Assembly: GCF_905220565.1 (NCBI RefSeq)
Contig: NC_059421.1
Location: 630,001-694,000, forward strand
Source: Melitaea cinxia
Lineage: Eukaryota > Arthropoda > Insecta > Lepidoptera > Nymphalidae
DNA: 64,000 nucleotides
Direction of reading: 5' to 3'
In this document: piece after piece, positions 10,902 through 22,446 of the stretch
Layout: each line of letters opens with the position of its first letter
Position numbering within the stretch: position 1 is the stretch's first letter
Notes under the pieces: model-generated
Databases searched by the model: none
What the model saw: only the letters and a program-made list of their open reading frames with translations
What the model was told of the DNA's origin: nothing
Position numbers and translations under genes: made by a program

Positions 10902-13377
10902 GTAGCGTATCGTTTTAGGGAGAATAGACTAGTTCCTTCAATACCGGCGGTCGAGGATTTATTTATCGTTCCGGGCAGAAATTTGATTGTATCTCGAAGA
11001 GATTATATAGTTAGATCTATTTATGATCTATTTATGGTATAGGACCATTACTTTGAAAGCAAAATTATTGGACTAGCACAATAAAGCAGTAAGGTCGATT
11101 AAGTTCGGACTCTCCTTTTCGTTATCAAAAATAGGGCTTTGCCTAGTTTTGTACTGATTTTGACGACGCATTGGCGTAGCTGACGCAGGTTCGATATTAG
11201 CTATACACATACAACATACATTTACCGTAATGTAAGCAAAAATGCTTCTGTATTATGTGTAGCCCTCGACGCAGGATAAATTCCTACGGGGAGCCGTTGA
11301 GTTTAAGACGGGTGTCTGATTCAACAAGGTTACATCGACATTACATACTATCTGTCAGTTCCCACCTCCCATACGTAAATTGAGACAAATCTAAAATCGA
11401 TAGCATCAAAGCAATACCGATCAAACGCACATTCACACGAATTCCTTTCGATAGCGCGAAATGATTCTCGGACGGAAGTAACTGGAGCTTGCAGTCCATT
11501 AGTCACCTGACAGTTGCATTGGATAATCGTATATTGTTTATGTGAGTGAGATCACGAGGAGCTACGCTTCCGCCCACTCGTGGCATCATGTGATGATCAC
11601 GGTTAATGTATAGTGTATTTGTATACGTATATTTAGATCATACTAAGTTTACGTTAAATACGGCTGAAATCAATAAAAGGAATAATGAATATTTATATTT
11701 GATCACTTAAATATTTTTAACGGCCCTCACTAGGATTTTGGTCCCGTGTTGGGGAGTCGAGAAAAATCACACAACATACAAGTACGAACCCTCAGACAAC
11801 GGCACTATTAAACTCAATTAACGGTCTGTAACAAAATCCTATATTGGGAAGTTCTTAAACACAAACAATACAACCACGCAAAGGTAAATCCAAGACAAAG
11901 ATTTGTATGACCTAGACAAACTTTCGTTACGTCACAGGATCAAGCCGGCGTACACATGACAATATATACAACGTTTATTCCTTCTAGTTAGATCTGTCTG
12001 TTCTGTGATATCGCCATTTTCACGTAGTACGTAGAATATAGAGAAAATCTTAAATTCAACTACTGGTCATTGTATGCGTATTAAATAATAATTAAAACGA
12101 TCACTGACATATTCACTGACATATTACAAATATATACGTTTGTATTGACGTACAGTCAATTCCCATAAATCTAATTTACATTCGAAGAACTGATATAAAT
12201 AATTTGATTACAATCAACACGAATCCCGAAAAATCAACGAATTATTCACATACATACAGTTCCAAAAAAGTCAATAGCAAAGCGTTTCAATTGAATATAC
12301 AAAATGTTCAAAGATATTGTATATGTATTGCGTCAATTTCGCGATCAGGAGTTCGCTCTGAGTGTGGAGTTAAACAAAATTTTACAAAGTGCCTTTCATG
12401 GTTGGCATTTCATGTGCCTTTGTGCCTATAGTCAGAGTCTGAGGCTGTGACGCAAACGTTTCAACAGATACGTTTTATTGGTATTGTATTTAATCACATC
12501 ATTAGTACACACGCTCATACAAATAAACGTCAAGTGGATGGAATAATCCGATCTTTTCAATTGGTATTAGACAGAAATGCGTTTTGTGAATTGTTTCATC
12601 CAATAGTCTAACTTCAAAGAAAAAAATTATTGACAACAGTTTCTTAACAAATTCAAACGATACAACAACTCGATTTAACATCTATAGGTAAAGTGAGGAG
12701 CTTCTAAAGAAAAAGTAACGATAATTGCAACATTTTACTTTCAATAAAATTTATAAGTTCACTAAGTTTAGTAAGAACATAAATATAGTCCTCTTCATCG
12801 ATTTCGAGGACGGCGACCCAGGGAGGTATGACTTATTTCTCTGGTGGGCCCTAATATGGCTCGCTAATCCGCATTTAGTTTTAAATGTCCTAGAGCAAGT
12901 GTGGCAGTAAAGCTGACTCGCAAAGTAAAAACATAAACAAGACAGACAAAGACACTACAATTACTAAGACATTTATGAAGGGTTGTTCTTAAGGTTAAGG
13001 TAAAAGGTAAGGTTACCTTAAATTTAGAACGCCTAATATCAAGAGTTATTAGGCGACTAAGCGTACCCATTTTTTTTAAATCCTATATAAAAACAACAAA
13101 AATATCAACAGAGACTAGCACGTCCAAATAAACCCAGTAAGTAAAAGTATGAACAATGTTTCAAATAAAACACGTTTCGGGAAAAGCTTTCAACGCTAGA
13201 TAGAACCCGACAACGCTCGACACTCAATCTTCAGCTGTCAAAACCTAAACCTTATAATGTGAGCCTGTGACGTATCGAGTAAACACGTACATGCTTTTTA
13301 CCCACTTACGTTCTTACGTGAGGTTATACATATAAGGAATGTACATATGATACTCTTTTGTAATTATAATATCCTGT
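10902..13377. other. AT-rich stretch, nothing recognised
   Basis: No coding region, tRNA or repeat end recognised. It contains small frames with no recognisable product and a local purine run near 12,990-13,020 (AAGGTTAAGGTAAAAGGTAA). Confidence 0.45.
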
Positions 13378-13985
13378 TATGCACAGCAAGAAATATCCTG
13401 CTTAAAACATGGAGCAGCCCGACTGTGGTAGTACTGCGATCTTACAGAAGATCAAAGCTAAATAATACTGTTTTCAATCAGTGCAGTGTTCCTGTTGGTG
13501 AGTAAGGTGACCAGAACTTCTGGGGGGAACTGGGGATAGGGTCGGCAACGCACTTGCGATGCTTTCGGTGTTGCAGACGTCTATAAGCTACGGTAATCGC
13601 TTAAAAGCAGGTGAGCCGTACGCTTGTATGCCGACCTAGTTATATATATAAAAAAAAATATTGGGTAATACATAAATTTGTATCAGGTAAATATAATCAA
13701 GAGCTCCCAGAATCTAGAGCTCCCGGGGGGAATAGGGTCGGCGACGTGCTTGCGATGATTCTAGTGTTGCAGATGTCTATAAGCTACGGTAATCGCTTAC
13801 CACCAGGTGATCCGTGCGCTTGTTTGCCGACCTCGTTGTATAAAAGAAAAAAAAATGTCCTGCTTAAATCTTGAGCAGCCCGACTGGAGAGTACCTCAAC
13901 CTTACAGAAGATCACAGCTAAATATAGTTGCAGGGACACATCAGGTGAGCCGTACGCTTGTTTACCGACCTAAATGTATGAAAAA
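13378..13985 (+). repeat. Lep-C array: three partial copies head to tail
   Basis: Three partial Lep-C copies lie in direct order. Copy one (13,378-13,645) runs from CACAGCAAGAAATATCCTGC to GCCGACCTAGTT. Copy two (about 13,690-13,845) starts in AGAGCTCCCGGGG and ends GCCGACCTCGTTG. Copy three (about 13,853-13,977) starts ATGTCCTGCTTAAATC and ends TACCGACCTAAATG. Each is followed by an A-rich tract, and the three are deleted differently inside. No protein is encoded. Confidence 0.7.
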
Positions 13986-15305
13986 AATACAACTAGATAT
14001 CATTGGCAACAGTTTTACTTTAACTTCTATATGTTTCGATTAACAGCTCAATGTTCTCACAGACGACGATAGACAAGCTAATGTATACATACATTTATGT
14101 GTATTAATTGAAATATAATAAAAACGAAGCGATCCATAACGCTCCGCTTCTTTCGAATCAAAAAAAGAATTATTTTACCGGTGTTGGACTATTTCATTGT
14201 GAAGTACCCATCAATCGTGTATTTAAAAAAGTTCTAAAAACTCAAAAAATCTATGCCTTATTGTTAGTTGGCTTACGCTAGTGACAAGATACCGAACATG
14301 ATTTCGCTGAAGCTACGTAGAGTGGAGAATACACGAAGGCGATTAATCGGTTCATCTGAGGTAACAACATCAATACAATTTGGAAACAGTCGAAATAGTG
14401 GGCATTTTAAAAATACTGATCTAGAATTAAAAGATTAAACAACCTAACATACAAATAATTAATTTCGAAATGAAAACGAAACAGAACACAAGCATTTCAT
14501 CATTATAGATAAAAAGATCGATTTGAACCTCTATCGCCTACAAACTAACAACCGGCAGAGTAACGTTATTTACCTACGTCATAAAAACTCAAATGGACAA
14601 AGTGAAGCCAAATACACTCAACACACATAAACAAGCACTACGGATCGAGAACTAACGTATATTTAGTTAACACGTCATTAACCACGAACGAATTTTCACG
14701 AGTTATTGTTGCCAAATACACTAAAAGCAGTGATAGAATCACTGCGGATTCGAAAAATTACATCATTTGCGCCGACTTAACGAAAAAAAAAAACCAGAGA
14801 TATGGAAAAACTTTGATTACACTATTTTCACTTTTCTTTAAAACTAACACACGAAATTACAAATTCTTGTTTATTCATACAATAATGTTATCACGCATCA
14901 AACGACCTCGTGTTTTACAGGTTTCGTAATTCTGAATGAATATCACCTAATAAATAATCCATGAACGTAGCGGATGGTTTTATGGAGTAGCGTTATTCAG
15001 AACTTTTCCACTATCTAAAACGACAAAGGTTGTCTTATTTTACATAATTATAGTAACGAATTGACATTTTGCGTGAATTCTAAAAATGCATTTATTTTAA
15101 TTTTTTATCGCATAAGAATCTTCTACGAATTATTACAAAACTTGACAAAAAATAATGGAAAAGAAATTCGTGACGAAAATAATTACGGATTAAATTTTTA
15201 TGCAACAATATCTCTCAATCTCATCTTCAAATCACAACTTTCTTTGAGTAAACTTTCGTGTACTTTAGATAACAAGGTAACAATCATCATAAAGTAAGTA
15301 TGCAC
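13986..15305. other. AT-rich stretch; intron side of the candidate exon
   Basis: No repeat family or coding similarity recognised. If the minus-strand exon at 15,306-15,393 is real, this is the start of its downstream intron. Confidence 0.4.
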
Positions 15306-15393
15306 CTGTCTGTAGCTTGTCCGCAGTCAGACTGCGCAAGAGTCGCTTGATGCTCCGGCGACGACGCACGCCGCACCCGTCCTCCGAACTCAT
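15306..15393 (-). CDS. Candidate first coding exon of an unidentified host gene
   Basis: On the minus strand an ATG (15,393-15,391) opens a GC-rich frame of 29 codons, beginning MSSEDGCGVRRRRSIKRLLR and continuing SLTADKLQT. It ends at CAG|GTGCAT, a usable splice donor, at 15,306/15,305. G and C are preferred at third codon positions, unlike the AT-rich flanks. A short overlapping upstream ATG lies 12 bases 5'. The basic RRRR run and lack of hydrophobic segment suggest a cytosolic or nuclear N-terminus. I do not recognise the protein. If spliced, the next exon lies further left and may be outside the window. If unspliced, the frame stops after 42 codons, which argues for splicing. It lies across the left edge of the tandem duplication at 15,331. 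Confidence 0.5.
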
Positions 15394-16960
15394 ACCGCGC
15401 CCATCTTTCACTTAACTACACTTACACTTGGGTAAATTCACTACTTTTTGCACTTTATTGAATATAATAGCTTGATATAGGTATTTTTTATGGTGTCACA
15501 TCATAACCACTTAAATAATACAAAATTAAAAAATATAAACGTTACAAATGATTTTTCAAACTTAGCTACAAGAAAATTAATTTTATAGCATAACAAAATG
15601 CACGCACCTTGAAAAGCGAAACAGGCAAAACTGTTCGCAGAAATCGAAAATTAAGACAAGGTTGAGAAGAAGAGCAAACGTGATTATGTATTTTGTTACG
15701 CCAAGATTAAGAGACTGGATGTCTAGCGACGACGTAAGCTTGAATAAGGTCAGCAATTAAGATTCGTCATCAAGAGTTACATAGCAGGAGCAAACAAATT
15801 GTAATGCCATCTTACAATACAATTAATAATTCCTTTTGGATAACTTTATAATTTACCAGAGACAGACAGATAATATTATATATAATACTAGCTGACCACG
15901 CAAACGTTGTTTTGCAATTTTGCCATACATATATTTATAAGCCCCCTCCTCCCCCTTATACCTTGGAGGTATGAAAAATAAATGTTGGCCGATTCTCAGA
16001 CCTACCCGATCGATATACACACAAAAATTCATAAAAATCAGTCAAACCGTTTCGAGGAGTGTTTTAACTAACATTGTGACACGAGAATTTTATATATAAT
16101 GTTATATTATTATATTTAATAATATTAATGATATAATACAGATAATTATTAGAACTAGATTAAAAATAGATTAAAATTACTGATATCAAATTGAATTATA
16201 ACTCACCTATCTAGCCTTACCTTCTAATATCTAAACACCCTTATAAGAATCTAACATGTTAAATAACAAAACTCAAACCGAAGTTACTTTTCGTCTCTCA
16301 TATCTATGGAATACCCCAAAGATAATGGTCTCCGATTTCATAACATCTAAACTGAAAGGGTTCTTTAACTAATGGCGTAATCCTGAAATAGCAAACCAAA
16401 TTCCGGCATTAAGGAATTATCTATCAAACGTTGGCGATTACATGTCATGGGTGTGCTTTGCAAATATCAATCACAAGGGATCCCCTGGATTAACTGATGT
16501 ATTCAAATATGCACCTAAACACCTTAAATTTAAGGTTGAAGGTGACTTATCAAATAAAACAGCAGCAGAATTTGGTAGAATTCAAACCTTACGGTCCAGT
16601 TTTAAGGTTTAGTATACAAAATGGTATGACAATATTTCCTATCATCAAATGTCACGGTAGCTAAGTCTCTTTACCGTTGAGAATAAAGATCAAAATAGAG
16701 CAACACACCTGAACGTTTGATATAATTGGTGAACTGATTGGATAGTGTAAAGATTACGAGGTATGATTAGAGCGGCATGACGTTTTAGCTCAGCTTACAA
16801 AATACTAAACCTAGGGATTAAAGTTGACTAAATACTACTGTATTTCTGGTATTTTCTGAAAACGTTATTGTCACAAATATTGTTTTAAATATTTATTAAT
16901 TTTATACTGTTGCAACACTTTTTAAAAATATACGAGTATTATTTTGTGGGTAGAAATGCG
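15331..16960. repeat. Tandem duplication, 1,630-bp unit, copy 1
   Basis: This unit is followed directly by copy 2 at an offset of exactly 1,630 bases. By eye 15,331-16,343 is identical to 16,961-17,973. After 16,344 I count about thirteen substitutions in the remaining 615 bases. The unit carries the 5' part of the candidate minus-strand exon, its upstream leader and a Lep-A repeat. The junction TAGAAATG-C-GACTGCG has one untemplated base, consistent with end joining. Confidence 0.95.
15891..16100 (+). repeat. Lep-A repeat inside duplication copy 1
   Basis: CTAGCTGACCACGCAAACGT, then TTGGAGGTATGAAAAATAAA, TGTTGGCCGATTCTCAGACC and GTGACACGAGAATTTTATAT. Near full-length plus copy; the duplicate is at 17,521-17,730. 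Confidence 0.8.
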
Positions 16961-17023
16961 ACTGCGCAAGAGTCGCTTGATGCTCCGGCGACGACGCACG
17001 CCGCACCCGTCCTCCGAACTCAT
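16961..17023 (-). pseudogene. Truncated duplicate of the candidate first exon
   Basis: The ATG at 17,023-17,021 and the first 21 codons are identical to the exon at 15,306-15,393. The duplication breakpoint then replaces the last 8 codons and the splice donor with unrelated sequence that stops after 12 more codons (RISTHKIILVYF). Transcripts starting at this copy would need to read through and use the intact copy downstream, or be non-productive. Confidence 0.55.
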
Positions 17024-17520
17024 ACCGCGCCCATCTTTCACTTAACTACACTTACACTTGGGTAAATTCACTACTTTTTGCACTTTATTGAATATAATAG
17101 CTTGATATAGGTATTTTTTATGGTGTCACATCATAACCACTTAAATAATACAAAATTAAAAAATATAAACGTTACAAATGATTTTTCAAACTTAGCTACA
17201 AGAAAATTAATTTTATAGCATAACAAAATGCACGCACCTTGAAAAGCGAAACAGGCAAAACTGTTCGCAGAAATCGAAAATTAAGACAAGGTTGAGAAGA
17301 AGAGCAAACGTGATTATGTATTTTGTTACGCCAAGATTAAGAGACTGGATGTCTAGCGACGACGTAAGCTTGAATAAGGTCAGCAATTAAGATTCGTCAT
17401 CAAGAGTTACATAGCAGGAGCAAACAAATTGTAATGCCATCTTACAATACAATTAATAATTCCTTTTGGATAACTTTATAATTTACCAGAGACAGACAGA
17501 TAATATTATATATAATACTA

Positions 17521-17730
17521 GCTGACCACGCAAACGTTGTTTTGCAATTTTGCCATACATATATTTATAAGCCCCCTCCTCCCCCTTATACCTTGGAGGT
17601 ATGAAAAATAAATGTTGGCCGATTCTCAGACCTACCCGATCGATATACACACAAAAATTCATAAAAATCAGTCAAACCGTTTCGAGGAGTGTTTTAACTA
17701 ACATTGTGACACGAGAATTTTATATATAAT
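17521..17730 (+). repeat. Lep-A repeat inside duplication copy 2
   Basis: Identical by eye to 15,891-16,100; it was copied by the tandem duplication and is not an independent insertion. Confidence 0.8.
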
Positions 17731-18590
17731 GTTATATTATTATATTTAATAATATTAATGATATAATACAGATAATTATTAGAACTAGATTAAAAATAGA
17801 TTAAAATTACTGATATCAAATTGAATTATAACTCACCTATCTAGCCTTACCTTCTAATATCTAAACACCCTTATAAGAATCTAACATGTTAAATAACAAA
17901 ACTCAAACCGAAGTTACTTTTCGTCTCTCATATCTATGGAATACCCCAAAGATAATGGTCTCCGATTTCATAATATCTAAACTGAAAGGGTTCTTTAACT
18001 AATGGCGTAATCCTGAAATAGCAAACGAAATTCCGGCATTAAGGAATTATCTATCAAACGTTGGCGATTACATGTCATGGGTGTGCTTTGCAAATATCAA
18101 TCACAAGGGATCCCCTGGATTAACTGACGTATTCAAATATGCACCTAAACACCTTAAATTTAAGGTTGAAGGTGACTTATGAAATAAAACAGCGGCAGAA
18201 TTTAGTAGAATTCAAACCTTACGGTCCAGTTTTAAGGTTTAGTATACAAAATAGTATGACAATATTTTCTATCATCAAATGTCACGGTAGCTAAGTCTCT
18301 TTACCGTTGAGAATAAAGATCAAAATAGAGCAACACACCTGAACGTTTGATATAATTGGTGAACTGATTGGATAGTGTAAAGATTACGAGGTATGATTAG
18401 AGCGGCATGACGTTTTAGCTCAGCTTACAAAATACTAAGCCTAGGGATTAAAGTTGACTAAATACTACTGTTTTTCTGGTATTTTCTGAAAAGGTTATTG
18501 TCGCAAATATTGTTTTAAATATTTATTAATTTTATACAGTTGCAACACTTTTTAAAAATATACGAGTATTATTTTGTGGGTAGAAATGAG

Positions 18591-21055
18591 ATTAAAAAAG
18601 AAAAGATATAGACGAGGGAGGGTCAGATGTAATTAGATACAAGACGAATGTGGAATGAGAGTAGTGAAAGAATATTTCTGTTAAAAAAAATATTGTTTTG
18701 AATTTAATCATATGTAAATATGTGACGATCTAGAAAATAAATACAAAAAGTGGTGATTGATACATGAGTATTATTTGGAAAGCCTTCAACCGCTAACATG
18801 TTGGAAAACTTAAATTGTGACCTGCATTTGGTATTTTTTTTTTGTATATGAAAGGAATAGATAGGAAATAGCAGGTTTTTATTTGAAACGTGGACATAAA
18901 TTTTTATAATAATATTATTACAATATAATATGTTACTGATTGACACTACAAAATTGAAAAAAAGTATATGTTGTCATCTTGAAATTTTATGTCTTATTTT
19001 CTTCTGAGTGCTACTGTTTGATCAAGTTCTCTTCTATTGTTACATTAACAGGGTAACTTTGAATATCGTGTTTGCTTTAATATGGTTGTACATTTAGAAA
19101 TGTAGTCTATGATAAAATTAATATTGTAATCTATCATAAATGTATCTACTGCTAGCAAACCTTAATAAATAAATAAACAAATTAATTAATTTTGACCATG
19201 CCTGCATTAAGATAACCTTGCGATTTTACTTTATAACGATCAACTAGTTTTTTTTGCAGCGCAGTAAAATACTTTCCAAATCTTTGTTGATAGAATTCTA
19301 TTCAGGAACTCATATGAGCCATCAATACAAAAATAAAAACTTAAAATCCCTTATTGTAACATAAATAAAACAACGTTGCAAAACTGAAATTTTATAACTT
19401 TTCCTGTGATCCATCTAGCTTAATTTATAGTTATGTAAACATGAGAGAAATCATTCACAGCATTCTAACCTTTATCTTTATAACAATAAGAGTGATAGTT
19501 GTGTCCAAACGCTTGTTTATCAACTAGGACCACCTGTGCCGATTGTAAACTAGAATCCAGTACGATTTTATGCTTTAGTTTCAAGGCGGGTAGTATTTTT
19601 TTTGCTTGGAACAAAAAACCCTTTTGATGTCAGGTAGACATTGCATGTCTGTTGATTGTTGTTTTGTATTATATATTTATATAGATTGGAATAACAGAAA
19701 AATTTAAGTATATTGTTTTTCAGACGATCGATATAAAAAAACTTGCAATTTTTTTTTTCCATAATAAATATGCATGAAATTATGTTTAACAAAGACCACC
19801 AGAAGACTTACAAAGTCTAAATTTGAAATGTTATTATTTTATCTAAAGTTGAACGTCAGCCATAGTTGGGTCATAGTACTTCTTCTTCCCTCTTTTGTAT
19901 TAATGGCTTTCAATGGCCCTTTTGCCACAAATGATTGTACCAAAATATGTCAATTATATAACTTCTATCGACATTGTTCGGGTTAATCTCATTGCTATTA
20001 TTGGGTCTATGAGAGCGATGACATTTAGTCAAGCTGTTTAACATCGGTAATCTCTTTAATTGTGTGAAATAAGCCATGATGTACCCGCGTGGGCGTGAAA
20101 GCCTCATCCATGCTGAAATTAGGTCAGATAACGACCGAAAATTTGAGGCTAATCTGACATCGCACCTGTCCTATATCTATTATAAAATATTGGTGATAAA
20201 AAGCCAATTCATAATTATGAATTATGATACATATTATAAACGCTAAAGTAATCATCTGTTTAAACGTCTGTTTCACAGCTAAAATAGAGGGAACATAGGC
20301 ACACATTCATACGCATTTAGGAATAGTATAACACTGGACCTGAGTCGTGCCTGACCTCTGGTACCAATTAAGAAATAAATCAAATTATACAAATTTCTAT
20401 TACAAACAAATAATTTAACTAAAAACGTACAACAAAAAAGTTTGATTAAGTCCTTGAGTAGCTCACTATAGGAGAAAATTTTCTGTACTAATTATACAAA
20501 TTTACATTACAACAAAAAAAAAAATCTTCTCAAAAGTAAAAATAATTTTTATTCAGCAAATAAAAGGGTAGAATTCACACAACGCTGTAGTCGAATCGTC
20601 CTAAGCGACGCTTTTACTGAACGCGTGGGCGGCAGAGCCATACCGTGAAATACCATAATATGAAAATAATCGCCAACTACCCACGTTTCTAGATCTGTGT
20701 CACGTACTTTCATATCGAACTGAAAAAGCTTTTATATTTTATACTCAAGTACTTAAACTAAGTGTTAACATTTGTAGAATAGGCCACTGTTATAACATCT
20801 TTTATAGGAATATATATATATTTAATATTAAAAGTTAGCCTTTTATCAATAACGGTAAAAGAAAAAGTGCCTGTTTAGCCAGTTGTCTTGTTAAAGTTTA
20901 ACTTACACAAGATACTGATAAGCTTTTTCTTTTTTGAGGCTAAACAGGCCAGTAATAAATGGTCGATCAGATGCCAACCTGTAAACGATAAATAATTCTT
21001 TAAATATTCTGATAGAATTAACTTTTTTAGACTTAGAAACTCGCGCTTTTTAAAC
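18591..21055. other. AT-rich stretch, nothing recognised
   Basis: No coding similarity. An inverted repeat lies at 20,869-20,880 and 20,938-20,949 (GCCTGTTTAGCC and complement), with a partial inner stem GTCTTGT/ACAAGAT. Short frames here have no recognisable product. Confidence 0.45.
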
Positions 21056-21057
21056 AT

Positions 21058-21180
21058 AGTTTATTTTTAAGTATAAACGAGTACATACCACAATATAGTT
21101 TTTTGACAATTTTTGTCGATATTTCAGCTTATTCAGATTTATATCAGCCCTTACGGCACTAGACCAAGGATTGAATTTCG
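21058..21180 (-). repeat. Inverted copy of the Penelope-like element's terminal sequence
   Basis: TATAAACGAGTACATACC, then ATATAGTTTTTTGACAATTT and TTGTCGATATTTC are the reverse complement of the element's 3' end at about 22,385-22,445. A partial inverted terminal copy upstream of the ORF is a known arrangement of Penelope-like elements (pseudo-LTRs), which supports placing the element start here. Confidence 0.7.
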
Positions 21181-21257
21181 CGATAGCGGTCTCGCATTCC
21201 GTATGAAAACTTTTGTTAAGAAAAGTAAAACCACCTGGCCAAAATTTAACTTGATAG

Positions 21258-21569
21258 GAACATACTGCCATTTTGGAATTACGCAACAATAAAGACCTTT
21301 ATGTTCTAAAAGCGGACAAAGGAAATGCGAGTGTGGTGATGAATGTCGCTGATTACGAGACCAAAATGGAGTCACTTCTTAGTGATGTCAATACATATAG
21401 AAAGGTAAATTACAATCCTACGTCAAGAGTGACCAAGAAAACCAATAAGTTAATCCAGGAAAATCGGGACATTATAGGGGATGCAGTAAGTAGCAATATT
21501 TTAAGACCAGCAGGCCTAGCATGCGCGCCACGACAAAATTTTATTATATTATATTATAGACTAACATGA
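21258..21569 (+). pseudogene. Penelope-like element, N-terminal reverse transcriptase fragment
   Basis: The frame is open from 21,258 and has no ATG at its start. It reads DLYVLKADKGNASVVMNVAD, then YETKMESLLSDVNTYRKV and PTSRVTKKTNKL. The ADKG..VV...Y..KM..LL.D..TY pattern is the entry to the Penelope-like reverse transcriptase domain. Similarity fades after about residue 85 and the catalytic core, including the aspartate pair, is absent. Penelope-like elements normally encode one ORF with this RT followed by a GIY-YIG endonuclease. Here about 280 bases of unrelated sequence replace the middle, so no functional protein can be made. Confidence 0.8.
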
Positions 21570-21845
21570 CATCGTAATTTTGTCGAATTTTGTCGTTTTA
21601 GGAAGAGAAACTTCTCGTCTTCAATATTATCGACGAGAAAGACGATAAATAAAAAATAAATAAAACCGGGTGCCTATTTTTTGTATACCATGGCGTTCCG
21701 TTATTATAATTATATAATTTCGGTATACGAAGAGCGGGAAATGCGAAAAGTCGAGTGAAGTGTGCCATATAATGACACAAAAAACGTATTTGCGCCCTGT
21801 TGCTTCTTATTCTAAATAACAATAATAATAATACTTTATTTCAGA
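21570..21845. other. Unrelated sequence replacing the middle of the Penelope-like ORF
   Basis: This segment separates the RT fragment from the endonuclease. It begins near an inverted pair (ACGACAAAATTTT at 21,531 and AATTTTGTCG near 21,583-21,600) and ends in AATAATAATACTTTATTTCAG, which resembles an intron 3' end or another repeat's start. A small insertion plus internal deletion is the simplest reading. Confidence 0.5.
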
Positions 21846-22322
21846 CCAAAGTATAAGTCCTTTTAACACCCAGGGATTTACAAGGTTGATTGCAGCTGTG
21901 GAAGCTCTTATATCGGTCAAACCAAGCGATCTATAGCCACACGAATAAATGAACACATAAAAGCTGTGAAAAACAACGATCAACAGAAAACGGCAATCGC
22001 AGAACATATATTACAATCGGGATCGAACCACTGGATAGAACTTCATAAGCCTAAGTTTCTCTCTAACGAACGCCACTATATACCGAGGTTAGTTCGCGAA
22101 GCTATAAAAATTCGGAAATACAAAAATTTTAATCGCGAAGATGGTTTTGTGTTGGCAAATGCGTGGAATCCAGTTTTGGGACTTTGTAAAATTAACAACC
22201 GGTTTCAAATAAAACAAAAAGGTGACGTTGTTAGTGTAGTTTGCCGGGAGTCTGTGTCTAAAGTGAGTGATGGGGTGGGTTTAAAAAGAACGAGACGGAG
22301 GGTAGAAAAATACAGCCCATGA
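21846..22322 (+). pseudogene. Penelope-like element, GIY-YIG endonuclease C-terminal part
   Basis: The frame ends at a TGA at 22,320-22,322. It shows a complete GIY-YIG pattern: GIY at 21,873-21,881, CSCG, YIG at 21,909-21,917, QTKRSIATRINEH, then AIAEH and REAIKIRKYKNFNREDG. In this family the endonuclease nicks target DNA for target-primed reverse transcription. The GIY, YIG, arginine and glutamate positions all look intact. Without the RT core it is non-autonomous. The right-hand 7.4-kb duplication starts inside this frame at 22,113. Confidence 0.85.
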
Positions 22323-22446
22323 TGGATGACAGTTGACACATCGCTCCACAGCAGTCTCGTAGTGACCACGGGCCATGTAACTGATCCGAAATATCGACAA
22401 AAATCGTCAAAAAACTATATCGTGATATGTACTCGTTTATACTTAA

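Larger units (their letters stand above)
16961..18590. repeat. Tandem duplication, 1,630-bp unit, copy 2
   Basis: Direct repeat of 15,331-16,960. For the minus-strand gene this copy is the upstream one, so it duplicates the presumed leader and promoter side. Its right flank (AGATTAAAAAAG after TAGAAATG) is the original unduplicated flank. Confidence 0.95.

Noticed and set aside
20869..20949. Possible microRNA precursor
   Set aside because: The 12-bp outer stem is interrupted by a large unpaired segment on the 3' side, unlike a Dicer substrate.
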